DNA of 33,446 bases from Rikenellaceae bacterium (GCA_017415005.1 JAFQJK010000051.1:1-33446); one strand, 5' to 3'; shown: positions 1 through 8,971, numbered from the stretch's first letter. A program made the numbers and translations. Notes: a model not told the origin generated them from the letters alone.

Positions 1-287
1 AAAACGCTGGCAGACGGCGCGGGTACACTGAGCATCCGGTAACCGAGGAAGCGATCCTTGAGGGAGATCGGCAGACGGAGCGGCCCGCCTACGGGCCGGT
101 GCGGCAGTCCAGACCGAAAACGCTGGCAGACGGCACGGGTACACTGAGCATCCGGCAACTGCGGAAGCGATCCTTGAGGGAGATCGGCAGAAGGAGCGGC
201 CCGCCTACGGGCCGGTGCGGCAGTCTTGACCGAGAACGCTGGCAGACGGCGCGGGTACACTGAGCATCCGGCAACCGCAGGAGCTGC
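1..287. repeat. 116-bp tandem repeat, about 2.5 copies, cut by window edge
   Basis: Two full 116-bp units (1-116 and 117-232) and a partial third (233 to about 287) differ at only a few positions. Each full unit holds a short inverted repeat, 7-bp arms CGGCCCG/CGGGCCG around CCTA, at 81-98 and 197-214. The period is not a multiple of three, so no reading frame persists across units and the array is unlikely to be coding. The array probably continues to the left of the window. Its function is unknown. It could be an intergenic repeat family or a local minisatellite-like expansion. Confidence 0.9.
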
Positions 288-591
288 CGGCGTCAGCCCC
301 GACACAACAGCCGCGGAACGAAACTTGACCCGACGGCATGTAGAACATTCGCCGGATAGGTGAACGGCAGGCGACAGGGCGGGAATACCCGGCGGAAATC
401 CTCGTAAACCTGCCGCGGCCCCTTCCGGGCAGACGGAAGCGAGGAATGCCGAAGCATGGGACAGGGCCCGGGAATATGCACCGGGAAGGACCTGGCGAAA
501 CAGGCGTCTTTTGCAGCGCCACGGGAACGTCGTAGCATCAAGTTTGCAGAGGTGGGATCACGCACCCCGGACCGGGAGACGGACCGGCGGC
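288..591. other. Intergenic stretch with no supported gene
   Basis: Between the tandem array and the putative symporter promoter I see no ORF with a recognisable protein, no RNA gene and no clear terminator. The open frame running upstream of the symporter start, from 511, lacks transporter-like sequence and is probably leader. Confidence 0.6.
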
Positions 592-622
592 TTGCAAATG
601 CCGCGGATTCTCCTTAACTTGA
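592..622 (+). promoter_or_regulatory. Candidate Bacteroidota promoter for the symporter
   Basis: TTG at 592-594 is followed after 20 nt by TAACTTGA at 615-622, a near match to the -7 consensus TAnnTTTG with one mismatch. It lies 20 nt before the ATG at 643. Spacing fits the -33/-7 arrangement known for this phylum. Confidence 0.45.
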
Positions 623-642
623 ATCTCTATTTTCCGCGTACC

Positions 643-1875
643 ATGAAACGATTCCATATCAAACTGCTGCCACGCGTGCTGATCGCCATTGCGCTGGGCG
701 TCGGGTGCGGGATGTTCTTCCCCGCATGGGCCACACGCATTTTCCTGACGGTCAACGGGCTGTTCGGCAATTTTCTCGACTTTATCATCCCGCTGCTGAT
801 CCTCGGGCTTGTCGCCCCGGGCATTGCCGACCTCGGACGCGGAGCCGGAAGGCTGCTGGCGATCACCTCGGCGCTGGCCTACGGGTTCACGCTTTTCTCG
901 GGCTTCTTCACCTACGGGGCCTGCGACCTCGCCTACCCCTGGCTGCTCGACCCGGCCCAGAACGCCGCCGCCTTTGCCGACGCACCGGCCTCGGCAGCCC
1001 TCGCCCCGTACTTCACGATCGCCATGCCACCGCTGATGGGCGTTATGACCTCGCTCATCCTCGCCTTCACGCTCGGACTCGGGATGGCCGTGACGGGAAG
1101 CAAGGCGCTCAAGGGCGTAATGGACGACTTCAAGGAGATCATCAACCGCGTGATCGCCGGGATCGTCATCCCGCTGCTGCCGCTATACATCTTCGGCATC
1201 TTCCTCTCGATCACCACCTCGGGACAGGTGGCCGGCGTCATGGCGGTCTTCGTCAAGATCATCGCCGTGATCTTCATACTGACCGTCGCGCTGCTGCTGA
1301 TCCAGTTCCTCGTGGCCGGGATCGTCGGCCGCCGTAACCCGCTCCGCCTGCTGCGCACGATGCTGCCGGCCTACGCGACGGCCCTCGGCACGCAGTCGTC
1401 GGCCGCGACGATCCCCGTGACGCTCGAGCAGACGATCCGCAACGGCGTCAACCGCGAGCTCGCCGCCTTCGTCGTACCGCTCTGCGCAACGATCCACCTG
1501 TCGGGCAGCACGATGAAGATCGTGGCCTGCGCAATGGCCATCATGCTGATGTCGGGCATGGAGATGCACTTCGGGCAGATGGCCGGGTTCATCCTGATGC
1601 TCGGCGTGACGATGGTCGCGGCGCCGGGCGTCCCGGGCGGGGCCATCATGGCCGCGCTCGGCCTGTTGCAGTCGATGCTCGGGTTCGACGAGATGGCACA
1701 GGGACTGATGATCGCCCTCTACATCGCGATGGACAGCTTCGGGACAGCCACCAACGTGACGGGCGACGGGGCGATCGCCGTGATCGTCGACCGTATCTAC
1801 TCGCGCCAGCAGGCCCGGCGCAAAAAGCACGGGAAAACCGACGAACGACCCTCAGCGCAACCCGGGGCGGCCTGA
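643..1875 (+). CDS. DAACS-family (SDF) cation:amino acid/dicarboxylate symporter, divergent ion site
   Basis: A 410-residue integral membrane protein of the glutamate/dicarboxylate transporter (GltPh-like) family. I chose the ATG at 643 because MKRFHIKLLPRVLIAIALG begins the usual first membrane helix; the frame is open further upstream but that part is not transporter-like. Visible landmarks are the HP1-type serine-containing loop (QSSAATIPVT, 251-260), the HP2 loop (APGVPGGA, 327-334) and the TM8 motif DSFGTATNVTGD (364-375). Against GltPh, D394, T398, N401 and D405 are kept (D364, T368, N371, D375). The carboxylate-binding R397 is glycine (G367), and the TM7 motif NMDGT is HLSGS (285-289), so N310 and D312 become H and S. 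This argues against a classical glutamate/aspartate carrier and suggests altered cation coupling or substrate. The C-terminal 25 residues are polar and disordered. It appears to be a single-gene unit. Confidence 0.85.
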   Translation: MKRFHIKLLPRVLIAIALGVGCGMFFPAWATRIFLTVNGLFGNFLDFIIPLLILGLVAPGIADLGRGAGRLLAITSALAYGFTLFSGFFTYGACDLAYPWLLDPAQNAAAFADAPASAALAPYFTIAMPPLMGVMTSLILAFTLGLGMAVTGSKALKGVMDDFKEIINRVIAGIVIPLLPLYIFGIFLSITTSGQVAGVMAVFVKIIAVIFILTVALLLIQFLVAGIVGRRNPLRLLRTMLPAYATALGTQSSAATIPVTLEQTIRNGVNRELAAFVVPLCATIHLSGSTMKIVACAMAIMLMSGMEMHFGQMAGFILMLGVTMVAAPGVPGGAIMAALGLLQSMLGFDEMAQGLMIALYIAMDSFGTATNVTGDGAIAVIVDRIYSRQQARRKKHGKTDERPSAQPGAA

Positions 1876-2165
1876 CCCGGGACGGAAAGTCCGCATGCGG
1901 AACCCGGCTGCGGAAAGAATACGCCCCGGGCGGGAAATGCAGGCAAAGAGCGGCATGGCGGGGGCCAGCGCGCGAAAAGGCGCACGGCTGCAGCAGGCGG
2001 AAACCGGACGGCCTGGGGAAAAGCGCGCCGGACAGGGAAAGCGCAGCCGACAAAAGAAGGACATCCCGGGAAGGGAAAACGCCCAGCAGACCGACCGGCG
2101 GACGGCTTTGCACCGGGACCGGGCGGACAGCCCCCGAATCGCCCCGACGTCAAACGCCGGACGCG

Positions 2166-2660
2166 CTAAATGTCCATCAGGTAAAGGGTGCGCAGGTATG
2201 CGCCCCGGAGGAAAGTGGCTCGTTGCTGCATCCCCATCCGCTGCAATGAGCGGTTGCTCGCCGTATTATCGGGATGGGCCGTCGCCAGCAGGCAGCGCAC
2301 GCCCGCCTGCCGGGCCTCGCGGACCAGCGCGCGGTTGAGCATCGACATATAGCCCCGGCCGCGATAGGCGGGCAGCGTCATGCTCGCGCCGATCTCGGCC
2401 GCACGGGCCGGATCGACCGGAAGGCCTTCCAGCCCGGGCAGCAGGTCGTCAAAATGGAAGAACAGCCCCGAAACGGCCACCAGTCCGCCATCGTCGTCCG
2501 CAACGCCATACATCACCGGGTCGGGCGCGTCGAACAGCGTAGCGAGCTCCTCGTCCGGGAACGGGATATAGAACGACTTATCGGCCAGGGCCTCAAGCGT
2601 CACGCGGTTGATCCGGGCAACTTCGGCGCGGTGCTCCCGGCCTAATCTCAAGATTCGCAT
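2166..2660 (-). CDS. GNAT-family N-acetyltransferase
   Basis: A 164-residue cytosolic protein of the Gcn5-related acetyltransferase fold. The acetyl-CoA pyrophosphate-binding motif appears as YRGRGYM after a beta strand (about residues 99-105, preceded by SMTLPA). Motif B-like features follow: a region LLATAHPDNTASNRSLQRMGM, with the N-x-x-S/A-N-R-x-x-x-x-x-G pattern typical where an end-of-domain asparagine and GF/GM close the site. The length is normal for a single-domain member. The acceptor substrate cannot be told from sequence. The gene stands alone, with about 290 bp between its stop and the symporter stop. Its start MRILRL lies just past the terminator of the efflux operon, so it must use its own promoter, for which I see no convincing match. 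Confidence 0.8.
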   Translation of the reverse strand: MRILRLGREHRAEVARINRVTLEALADKSFYIPFPDEELATLFDAPDPVMYGVADDDGGLVAVSGLFFHFDDLLPGLEGLPVDPARAAEIGASMTLPAYRGRGYMSMLNRALVREARQAGVRCLLATAHPDNTASNRSLQRMGMQQRATFLRGAYLRTLYLMDI

Positions 2661-2720
2661 AGCAGTATGTTTCCGGCTTCCGGAGCATCGGCCCCGATAG
2701 CATCACGGCCTGCAAAATAC

Positions 2721-2760
2721 AAAAAGTGCGGCTCCGCAGGCACGCGGGACCGCACTTTTT
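2721..2760 (-). terminator. Intrinsic terminator of the metal-efflux operon
   Basis: A perfect 11-bp stem (2721-2731 with 2750-2760) begins AAAAAGTGCGG and ends CCGCACTTTTT. Read on the minus strand it gives a GC stem followed by a U-run, 35 nt after the TolC-type gene. The symmetry means it could also act on plus-strand transcription. Confidence 0.85.
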
Positions 2761-2794
2761 CGTGCATCAGGGTTCTAACGGGCTACGCCGGGGG

Positions 2795-3991
2795 TTACAG
2801 ATCCATGCTGGCCAGCTGGGCACGGACCAAATGGTAGTCGCGCTCGAGCTGCAGGTAGCTCAACTGGTTGTCATAGAACGTCGTCAGCTCGACGAAATAA
2901 TCCGTAACGGGCATCTGGCCCGCATCGAGGGCACGGTTGAGGTAGTCGACCGTCTTCTGCGAGGCGAGGATCTCGGCATAACGCGCCATAGACCCGGCCA
3001 GCACGGCCTCACGGTCGTAGAGCTGGCGCACGACCGTGCGGGCGTCGAGGCGGTCGCTCTCAAGCTGGGCCTCGGCATAGCGCGCCTCGGCCCTGGCCCG
3101 CTTGACGGTGTTCTTATTCTCGAACAGCGGCACCGTGAGCCCCACCTCGAAGCCATTGAAGCCGTCGCGCCCCCCCACGGAGCCCTCGTAGCGGTAGCCG
3201 ACCTCGAACTTGGGCAGCGACTGGGCGCGGCTCAGCGAAATGTCGCGCCGGGCGACCTCGACCGCGCTCTCGCCGAGTCGCAAATCGGGACTGGCAGCCA
3301 GGTACTCCTCGACAAAGGCGTCGAACGAGGCGAGCGGCGCGAGAACCGGATACTCGGTCGCCGTAAAGTCGACCGCGAGGCCGCCGTTGAGGTTACGCAG
3401 GCGCTCCTCGGCCGAAGCCAGGTCGGAGGCATTGAGCCGCGCCGCGGTCCGGGCATCGACCAGCTCGATCTCGACCCGGTTGCGCTCGATCACATTGACC
3501 TGGCCCGTCTCGAACTGCCGGTCATAGGCCGCCGACAAGCGCTCGGCATTCGAGAGCTGCTCGTCGAACAGCGCCTGCTGCCGGCGCAGGTAGATGATCT
3601 CGATGCAGAGCTCCTTGGCCTGAAGCAGAATGCCCCGGCGGAACGCGGCGTACTCGTGGCCGAACTGGACACCCCGGAGCCTGGCCAGCTTGTTCTTGTT
3701 GAAATAGACTGCCGGAAAGTCGAACGGCTGGGCGACGGTCCACTCGTTATTCTTCGCGCCGCCCTTGCCCCACATCCGCTCGTAGTTGACCGACGGGTTC
3801 TCAAGGTACTTGCCGGTATTGGCCTCAAGCGTCTGCGCATCGGCCATGTGGCGCCGGGCCTCAAGCGCGCGGTTGTTGGCCTCGACGGCGCCGAGCACCC
3901 CGTCGTACGGGGAGGTCTGGGCCGCGGCAGGGCGCCCGCCGGCTACCGCGCAGACCAGCGCCAGCAGCGCCGCATATCGTTGGAGGATCAT
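2795..3991 (-). CDS. TolC/CusC-type outer-membrane efflux channel of metal RND pump
   Basis: A 398-residue TolC-family protein and the last gene of the RND operon. An N-terminal signal peptide (MILQRYAALLALVCAVAGGRPAAA, cleaved near AAAQ) is followed by the long helical repeats of the OEP family: LRLGESAVEVARRDISLSRAQ and the barrel-like stretch KFEVGYRYEGS. It lacks an N-terminal lipobox cysteine, so it is not lipidated, unlike E. coli CusC. Its ATG overlaps the pump's TGA by four bases (ATGA at 3988-3991), implying translational coupling. It should form the outer-membrane exit duct for the CusA/CzcA-type pump. The length is near the lower end of the family. Confidence 0.88.
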   Translation of the reverse strand: MILQRYAALLALVCAVAGGRPAAAQTSPYDGVLGAVEANNRALEARRHMADAQTLEANTGKYLENPSVNYERMWGKGGAKNNEWTVAQPFDFPAVYFNKNKLARLRGVQFGHEYAAFRRGILLQAKELCIEIIYLRRQQALFDEQLSNAERLSAAYDRQFETGQVNVIERNRVEIELVDARTAARLNASDLASAEERLRNLNGGLAVDFTATEYPVLAPLASFDAFVEEYLAASPDLRLGESAVEVARRDISLSRAQSLPKFEVGYRYEGSVGGRDGFNGFEVGLTVPLFENKNTVKRARAEARYAEAQLESDRLDARTVVRQLYDREAVLAGSMARYAEILASQKTVDYLNRALDAGQMPVTDYFVELTTFYDNQLSYLQLERDYHLVRAQLASMDL

Positions 3992-6900
3992 ACTTTCTCG
4001 GTTTTACGGTTGAACAATAGGTAAACGATCGGGATCACGAAGCCGTTGAGCAGCGTCGAGCTCAGCAGGCCGCCGAGGATCACCTGTGCCAGCGGGCTCT
4101 GGATCTCGTTGCCCGGCAGGTCGCCGCCCACGGCCAGCGGGATCAGAGCCAGCGCCGACGAGAGCGAGGTCATCAGGATCGGGTTGAGGCGGTCGAGCGA
4201 CCCCTGCACCACGCTCTCGCGCAGAGAGAGCCCCTCGCTGCGCAACTGTCCGTAGTGCGACACGAGCAGGATACCGTTACGGATGGCGATGCCCAGCAGC
4301 GAGATGAAGCCGATGATCGCCGGGATGCTCAGCACGCCCGAGGTGATCCAGATGCTCGCCACACCGCCGATCAGCGCCAGCGGCAGGTTGAGCATGATCA
4401 TGCCCGAGAGCGAGAAGCTCCGGAACTCCTGGAACAACAGCAGGAAGATCACCAGCAGCGAAATGAGCGACGTGAAAAGCAGAATGCGCGAGGCTGCCTG
4501 CTCGCTCTCGAACTGGCCGCCGTACTCGACGTAGTAGCCCTCGGGCAGCGGGACCCGCTCCGTGATGCGGTCCCGGATCTCCTTCACCGTACCGCTCAGG
4601 TCGCCCCCCGACACGTTGGCCGAGACGACGATCTTGCGCCGCACGTTCTCGCGGTTGATCGCATTGGGACCCGAGGCGGAGACAATATCGGCCACGTAGC
4701 TCAGCGGCACCTTGCGGCCGCCCGCGTCGAGCATCAGCTCGCCGATCCGGGCCATGCTGTTCTTGTCGTCCTCGCCCACCTTGAGCGTCACGTCGAACGC
4801 GCGCCCCTCGTCGTAGACCTGCGAGACCACACGCCCGGCCAGCGCCACGTCGACATACTCGGCGAACTCGGGCAGCGTGATGCCATACTTGGCCAGCACC
4901 TCGCGGCGCGGCCTGATCTGAAGCTGCGGACGCTCGACCTGCTGCTCGACGTTGAGGTCGACCACGCCCGGAATGTCGGCGATCGCCGACTTGATCCGGT
5001 TACCCAGCGAGAACATCCGGTTCAGGTCGTCGCCGAAGAGCTTGATCGCGATATTGGCTTTCGTGCCCGAAAGCATCGCGTCGATGCGGTGCGAGATGGG
5101 CTGGCCGATCTCGATGTTGACACCCGGCAACGCGCCCAGGCGCGAACGCACGTCGGCCAGGAACTCGGCGCGCGAGCGCCCGTCGAGCTCGAACGGCGCC
5201 TCGAGCTCCGAAACGTTGACCCCGAGCGCGTGCTCGTCGAGCTCGGCGCGCCCCGTCTTGCGGGCCACCGTCCTGATCTCGGGGATACCGAGCAGGATCT
5301 CCTCGACACGGCGACCCACCTTGTCGGACTCCTCGAGCGAGATGCCCGGCATCGTGGCCGTGTTGATCGTCAGCGAACCCTCGTTGAACGGGGGCAGGAA
5401 GCTGCGGCCCAGCCCGGCGAAAACGACCAGCGCCCCGATGAAAAGCGCAATGGTCGTACCCAGCACCCAGCTCTTGTGGCCGAGCACCCAGTCGAGCGCG
5501 CGACGGTAGCCGCGGTGCAGCCAGCGCGAGACGAAGGGTTCCTTCTCGCTCTTCTTCAGCACCCGGTCGCCCGTGAGCAGGTAGCTGCAAAGCACCGGCG
5601 TGAGCGTCACGGCAACGACCATCGACGCGAAGAGCGAGACGATGAACGAAATACCCAGCGGACGCAGCATACGGCCCTCCATACCGCTCAGGAAGAAAAG
5701 CGGCACGAAGGCAACGATCGTGATGATCGTCGCATTGACGATCGAGGTGCGGATCTCCTTCGAGGCCTCAAAGACCACCGTAAGGCTCTTCTCGCGCTGC
5801 TCCTTCGGCTTCAGGTGGTTCTCGCGCAGGCGCTTGAAGACGTTCTCAACGTCGATGATCGCATCGTCGACCAGCGAGCCGATCGCAATGGCCATACCGC
5901 CGAGCGACATCGTGTTGATCGTAAGGCCAAGCATCCGGAGCACCAGCACGGCCACCAGCAGCGAGAGCGGCAGCGCGACGAGCGAGATGATCGTCACGCG
6001 CGCGTTCATCAGGAAGAAGAACAGTACGATCACGACGAACAGCGCACCCTCCATCAACGCCTGCCGGATATTATTGACCGAAGCCTCGATGAAGCGCGAC
6101 TGGCGGAAAATATCGGTCGAAACGTGCATATCGGCCGGTAGCGTCGGACGCAGCTCGTCGATCGCCCGGTCGAGGCGCCCGGTCAGCTCGAGCGTGTTGG
6201 TGCCCGGCTGCTTGGTGACGGTCACCAGCACGGCCGGCTTGCCCCGCTCGGAGGCCAGGCCCAACTGCGGCAGCTTGGGGCCGATCGTCACCTCGGCCAC
6301 ATCCTCGATCAGGATCGGCGCGTCGTCAACGGTCTTGACCACCCCCTTGCCGATCTGCGCCGCGTCGGTGGTCGAAAGCATACCGCGCACGATATACTCG
6401 TTGCCGTATTCGTAAAGCACGCCGCCCGCAGCGTTCTGGTTGAGGTTCTGGGCCGCAGCGATCAGCTCGGCCATCGTCACGCCGTAGCGTTGCATGCGCA
6501 GCGGGTCGGCCAGGATCTGGTACTCCTTGATATCGCCGCCGATCACCGTGACCTGTGCCACGCCGCCCGTGGCGAGCAGGCGCGGACGGATCGTCCAGTC
6601 GGCGATCGTACGCATGTCCTCAAGCGAGGTGCTGTCGGCCGTGATGCCGAGGATCAGCAGCTCGCCCAGGATCGACGACTGCGGGCCCAGCGTCGGCTGT
6701 CCCACATTGGGCGGCAGGCTCCCGCCCAGCTCGGCCAGCTTCTCGGAGACGATCTGCCGGGCCGTATAGATGTTGGTGCCCCACTCGAACTCGACCCAGA
6801 CGACCGAGAAGCCGGTGGTCGTGGTCGAGCGTACGCGGCGCACGTCGGTCGCGCCGTTGACGGCCGTTTCGACCGGGAAGGTCACCAGACGCTCGACCTC

Positions 6901-7077
6901 CTCGGGGGCCATACCCGGCGCCTCGGTCATCACCGTCACCGTCGGGGCGTTGAGGTCGGGGAAGACATCGACCTCCATGTGGAAGGTCGTATAGAGCCCC
7001 ACGGCCATCAGCAACCCCGACACGATCATCACCAGCACCCGGTTGCGCAGGGAGTATGCTATGATTTTATTTAACAT
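3988..7077 (-). CDS. CusA/CzcA-family heavy-metal efflux RND permease
   Basis: A 1029-residue proton-driven inner-membrane pump of the HME-RND group. The sequence shows the usual plan: TM1 near residues 10-30, a periplasmic porter loop, TM2-7 (about 340-500), a second loop with KTGRAELDEHALG and QPISHRIDAMLSGTKANI, then TM8-12. The TM4 proton-relay motif is AIGSLVDDAIIDVEN, with D404, D405, D409 and E411. The CzcA-type DFG aspartate is replaced by alanine, while the equivalents of CzcA D408 and E415 are kept. This fits the HME group with a DDAIIDVEN motif, but metal specificity (Cu/Ag versus Zn/Co/Ni/Cd) cannot be fixed by sight. It sits 25 nt after the adaptor gene and overlaps the channel gene by four bases. 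Confidence 0.93.
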   Translation of the reverse strand: MLNKIIAYSLRNRVLVMIVSGLLMAVGLYTTFHMEVDVFPDLNAPTVTVMTEAPGMAPEEVERLVTFPVETAVNGATDVRRVRSTTTTGFSVVWVEFEWGTNIYTARQIVSEKLAELGGSLPPNVGQPTLGPQSSILGELLILGITADSTSLEDMRTIADWTIRPRLLATGGVAQVTVIGGDIKEYQILADPLRMQRYGVTMAELIAAAQNLNQNAAGGVLYEYGNEYIVRGMLSTTDAAQIGKGVVKTVDDAPILIEDVAEVTIGPKLPQLGLASERGKPAVLVTVTKQPGTNTLELTGRLDRAIDELRPTLPADMHVSTDIFRQSRFIEASVNNIRQALMEGALFVVIVLFFFLMNARVTIISLVALPLSLLVAVLVLRMLGLTINTMSLGGMAIAIGSLVDDAIIDVENVFKRLRENHLKPKEQREKSLTVVFEASKEIRTSIVNATIITIVAFVPLFFLSGMEGRMLRPLGISFIVSLFASMVVAVTLTPVLCSYLLTGDRVLKKSEKEPFVSRWLHRGYRRALDWVLGHKSWVLGTTIALFIGALVVFAGLGRSFLPPFNEGSLTINTATMPGISLEESDKVGRRVEEILLGIPEIRTVARKTGRAELDEHALGVNVSELEAPFELDGRSRAEFLADVRSRLGALPGVNIEIGQPISHRIDAMLSGTKANIAIKLFGDDLNRMFSLGNRIKSAIADIPGVVDLNVEQQVERPQLQIRPRREVLAKYGITLPEFAEYVDVALAGRVVSQVYDEGRAFDVTLKVGEDDKNSMARIGELMLDAGGRKVPLSYVADIVSASGPNAINRENVRRKIVVSANVSGGDLSGTVKEIRDRITERVPLPEGYYVEYGGQFESEQAASRILLFTSLISLLVIFLLLFQEFRSFSLSGMIMLNLPLALIGGVASIWITSGVLSIPAIIGFISLLGIAIRNGILLVSHYGQLRSEGLSLRESVVQGSLDRLNPILMTSLSSALALIPLAVGGDLPGNEIQSPLAQVILGGLLSSTLLNGFVIPIVYLLFNRKTEKV

Positions 7078-7102
7078 GATCTCTGTGTTTTAAGGTAATG
7101 GA

Positions 7103-8410
7103 TCAATGACTGTGGCCATGCGGGATCTCGCCCGTGGCAGAGGCCAGCTTGACGTTGTAGGCCCCCTTGCTCACGACACGCTCGCCGGGCGCGAGGCCCG
7201 AGAGCACCTTGACGCGACGGCCGTCGCTCGCGCCCACCCTGACCTGACGCCTGGCGTAGCACTCGGCATCGAGCTGGACGAAGACATAGAGGCTGCCCTG
7301 CTCCTCGAGGAGCGCCGTCTCGGGCACTGTCAGCGCGTCGGCCTCGGGCGCCCCGATCAGGAACACCTCGACGAACGAGCCCGGCACGATATCGCCCCGG
7401 TTGTCAAACTCGATGCTCACCGGAACATAGAACGAACCGGCGCCAGCCGTCGCACCGGACGAAATGACACGCCCCCCGAGATCGGCGGTCGAATAGACCT
7501 TGCCGTCGTAACCCGTGCGGAAATTGGCGCTGCGGATCGAGCGGAGCGCGCCGTAATGCTTCTGCGACACCTCGGCGCGCAGCGTGAGGCGGCGGTTCTG
7601 GGAGACGGTGGCCAGCGGCGCACCCACCTCGACATAGGCGCCGTCCTCGACATCGAGGCTCGTCACGTAGCCCCCGATCGGGGCGGCTACGCCGGTCCCC
7701 CGGTCGCTCTGCGACGAGGCGACGGCATCGTAGGCCACCTTGGCCTGCTCGTAGGCCAGCCGGGCCTGCTCGTAGGCCTGCTGCGAGACGATCTTGTCTT
7801 TCACGAGCTCGGCGGCGCGGTCGTACTCGGCCTTGGCATTGAGGTATGCGGCCCTGGCCTTGGCCACGAAATCGCCGTCGGCAATGTGCTTCGAGGAGAT
7901 ATAGAACAGGGTCTGCCCCCTGGTCACGGGAGCCCCCTCGGCCAAGCGGGCGCTGCCCAGCGCGACGACGCCGCTGACGGGCGCCGTGAGCGTCTTCTGG
8001 TCGCCCTGCGCGGCCATGATCTGGCCCCCGGTGCGGATCACCTCGCTGAACGGCGCGGGCTGTACGTCGACCACCTCGAACTCGACCCCGGCAGCCTGCT
8101 CGGGCGTGAAGACGATCTCGTCGGGATTGGCTGCCGATGCGCCGTGGTCATGGTCGTCATGGCCGTGGGGAGCCTCGGCGGCATGGTCGTGGTCCTCGGC
8201 CTCGTGGTCGTGCGCCGCTTCGGCGGCATGGTCGTGCTCATGGTCGTCGCCTTCGGCCGCGTGGTCATGGCCTGCGTGATCGTGGTCGTCGTGATCGTGG
8301 AGGGCGGAGGCCGTCTGCGCGGCATCTGCAACGCCCGTGCGGTCGCCCTTGCACGAAGCGAGCGAGAAGGCCACGAGCAGGGCAAGGCATGGAATAGATA
8401 ACTTTTTCAT
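7103..8410 (-). CDS. RND periplasmic adaptor lipoprotein with His-rich N-terminal metal-binding segment
   Basis: A 435-residue membrane-fusion (CusB/CzcB-like) protein. The signal peptide ends in the lipobox LASC (Cys20), so it is a lipoprotein. Residues 38-89 contain 17 histidines in HDHDDHDH-type runs with Asp/Glu, and the C-terminus ends in HGHSH. These are probable metal-binding tails. After this comes a typical adaptor core: a first beta-strand section near VVDVQPAPFSEVIRTGGQI, a biotinyl-lipoyl-like half (VSGVVALGSARLAEGAPVTRGQTL), a helical hairpin rich in Ala/Glu/Gln (about 180-235), the second lipoyl half (VAAPIGGYVTSLDVEDGAYVEVG), then beta-barrel and membrane-proximal domains. It bridges the pump and the outer-membrane channel. 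A GC hairpin (8447-8453 with 8476-8482) lies in the 96-bp gap after the upstream gene. Confidence 0.92.
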   Translation of the reverse strand: MKKLSIPCLALLVAFSLASCKGDRTGVADAAQTASALHDHDDHDHAGHDHAAEGDDHEHDHAAEAAHDHEAEDHDHAAEAPHGHDDHDHGASAANPDEIVFTPEQAAGVEFEVVDVQPAPFSEVIRTGGQIMAAQGDQKTLTAPVSGVVALGSARLAEGAPVTRGQTLFYISSKHIADGDFVAKARAAYLNAKAEYDRAAELVKDKIVSQQAYEQARLAYEQAKVAYDAVASSQSDRGTGVAAPIGGYVTSLDVEDGAYVEVGAPLATVSQNRRLTLRAEVSQKHYGALRSIRSANFRTGYDGKVYSTADLGGRVISSGATAGAGSFYVPVSIEFDNRGDIVPGSFVEVFLIGAPEADALTVPETALLEEQGSLYVFVQLDAECYARRQVRVGASDGRRVKVLSGLAPGERVVSKGAYNVKLASATGEIPHGHSH

Positions 8411-8506
8411 GGTGATTTTTCGTTAAGTCGGAATACGGATATCAATCCGGCCTACCCCTTGCGGGCGGGTCGGAAAGGCCGGAACCGGAGGTCGCAGCCA
8501 CGAAGA

Positions 8507-8971
8507 TCAGACCATGAAAGGAGGGGCGCGCAGCGAGCCCGTCTCGGCGACGTAGCGTGCAGGCGTATACTGCAGGCAAGGCGTCTCGACAGGGGTATCC
8601 GCCGGATAGAGGCCCGGGAGGGCATCGGCGGGATCGGTGAAGAAAAGATCGGCCACCAGCAGGTCGAGGTGGCTCAGGGCGTGATGGTGCGTGTGGCAGT
8701 AGCACTCCGAGTCGTCGCGCACGGGCTGAACGACCACCAGGCTGCTGAGCGAGCAGTCGGCCTGCTCGGTCGGCTCGCTGTCGCTGCCGTCGCCGCAGCG
8801 GTGACGGGCCGCAGCCGCATCGCAACCGCTCGCGGGACAATGCAGGATGTTGAAGCAGGGGGTCTCCTGCCCGTTATGGTGATGATGCGGCGTAAGCGCA
8901 ACGAACTGCATGACGATGGCTACCATCATCACGAGTCTTACCGCTACGTTACGCTCGATCATATACATCAT
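8507..8971 (-). CDS. Small His/Cys-rich secreted protein (DUF6769-like), head of metal-efflux operon
   Basis: A 154-residue protein. A hydrophobic segment (about residues 9-27) is followed directly by HHHH, then PCFNILHCPASGC and CYCHTHHH. In total I count eight cysteines and eleven histidines. The C-terminus LRAPPFMV resembles the conserved LRAPP ending I associate with the DUF6769 family, found beside metal RND pumps in Bacteroidota. Alternative starts at 8968 and 8962 are possible because the N-terminus is MMYM. It is first in the operon, after a -7 box at 9009-9016 and before the adaptor gene. A role in periplasmic metal capture or sensing is inferred from composition and position only. 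Confidence 0.72.
   Translation of the reverse strand: MMYMIERNVAVRLVMMVAIVMQFVALTPHHHHNGQETPCFNILHCPASGCDAAAARHRCGDGSDSEPTEQADCSLSSLVVVQPVRDDSECYCHTHHHALSHLDLLVADLFFTDPADALPGLYPADTPVETPCLQYTPARYVAETGSLRAPPFMV

Noticed and set aside
1-287. CRISPR array at the left edge
   Set aside because: Units are contiguous 116-bp tandem copies without short repeats separated by unique spacers.
4255-6141. Long plus-strand open frame (628 codons) opposite the RND pump gene
   Set aside because: It lies wholly antisense to the clearly recognisable pump, is extremely rich in Arg/Asp/His/Glu without any domain, and reflects high GC at third codon positions.
7106-8401. 431-codon plus-strand frame opposite the adaptor gene
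   Set aside because: The Gly/Val/Met-rich stretch is simply the complement of the His/Asp codon run in the adaptor; no independent evidence.
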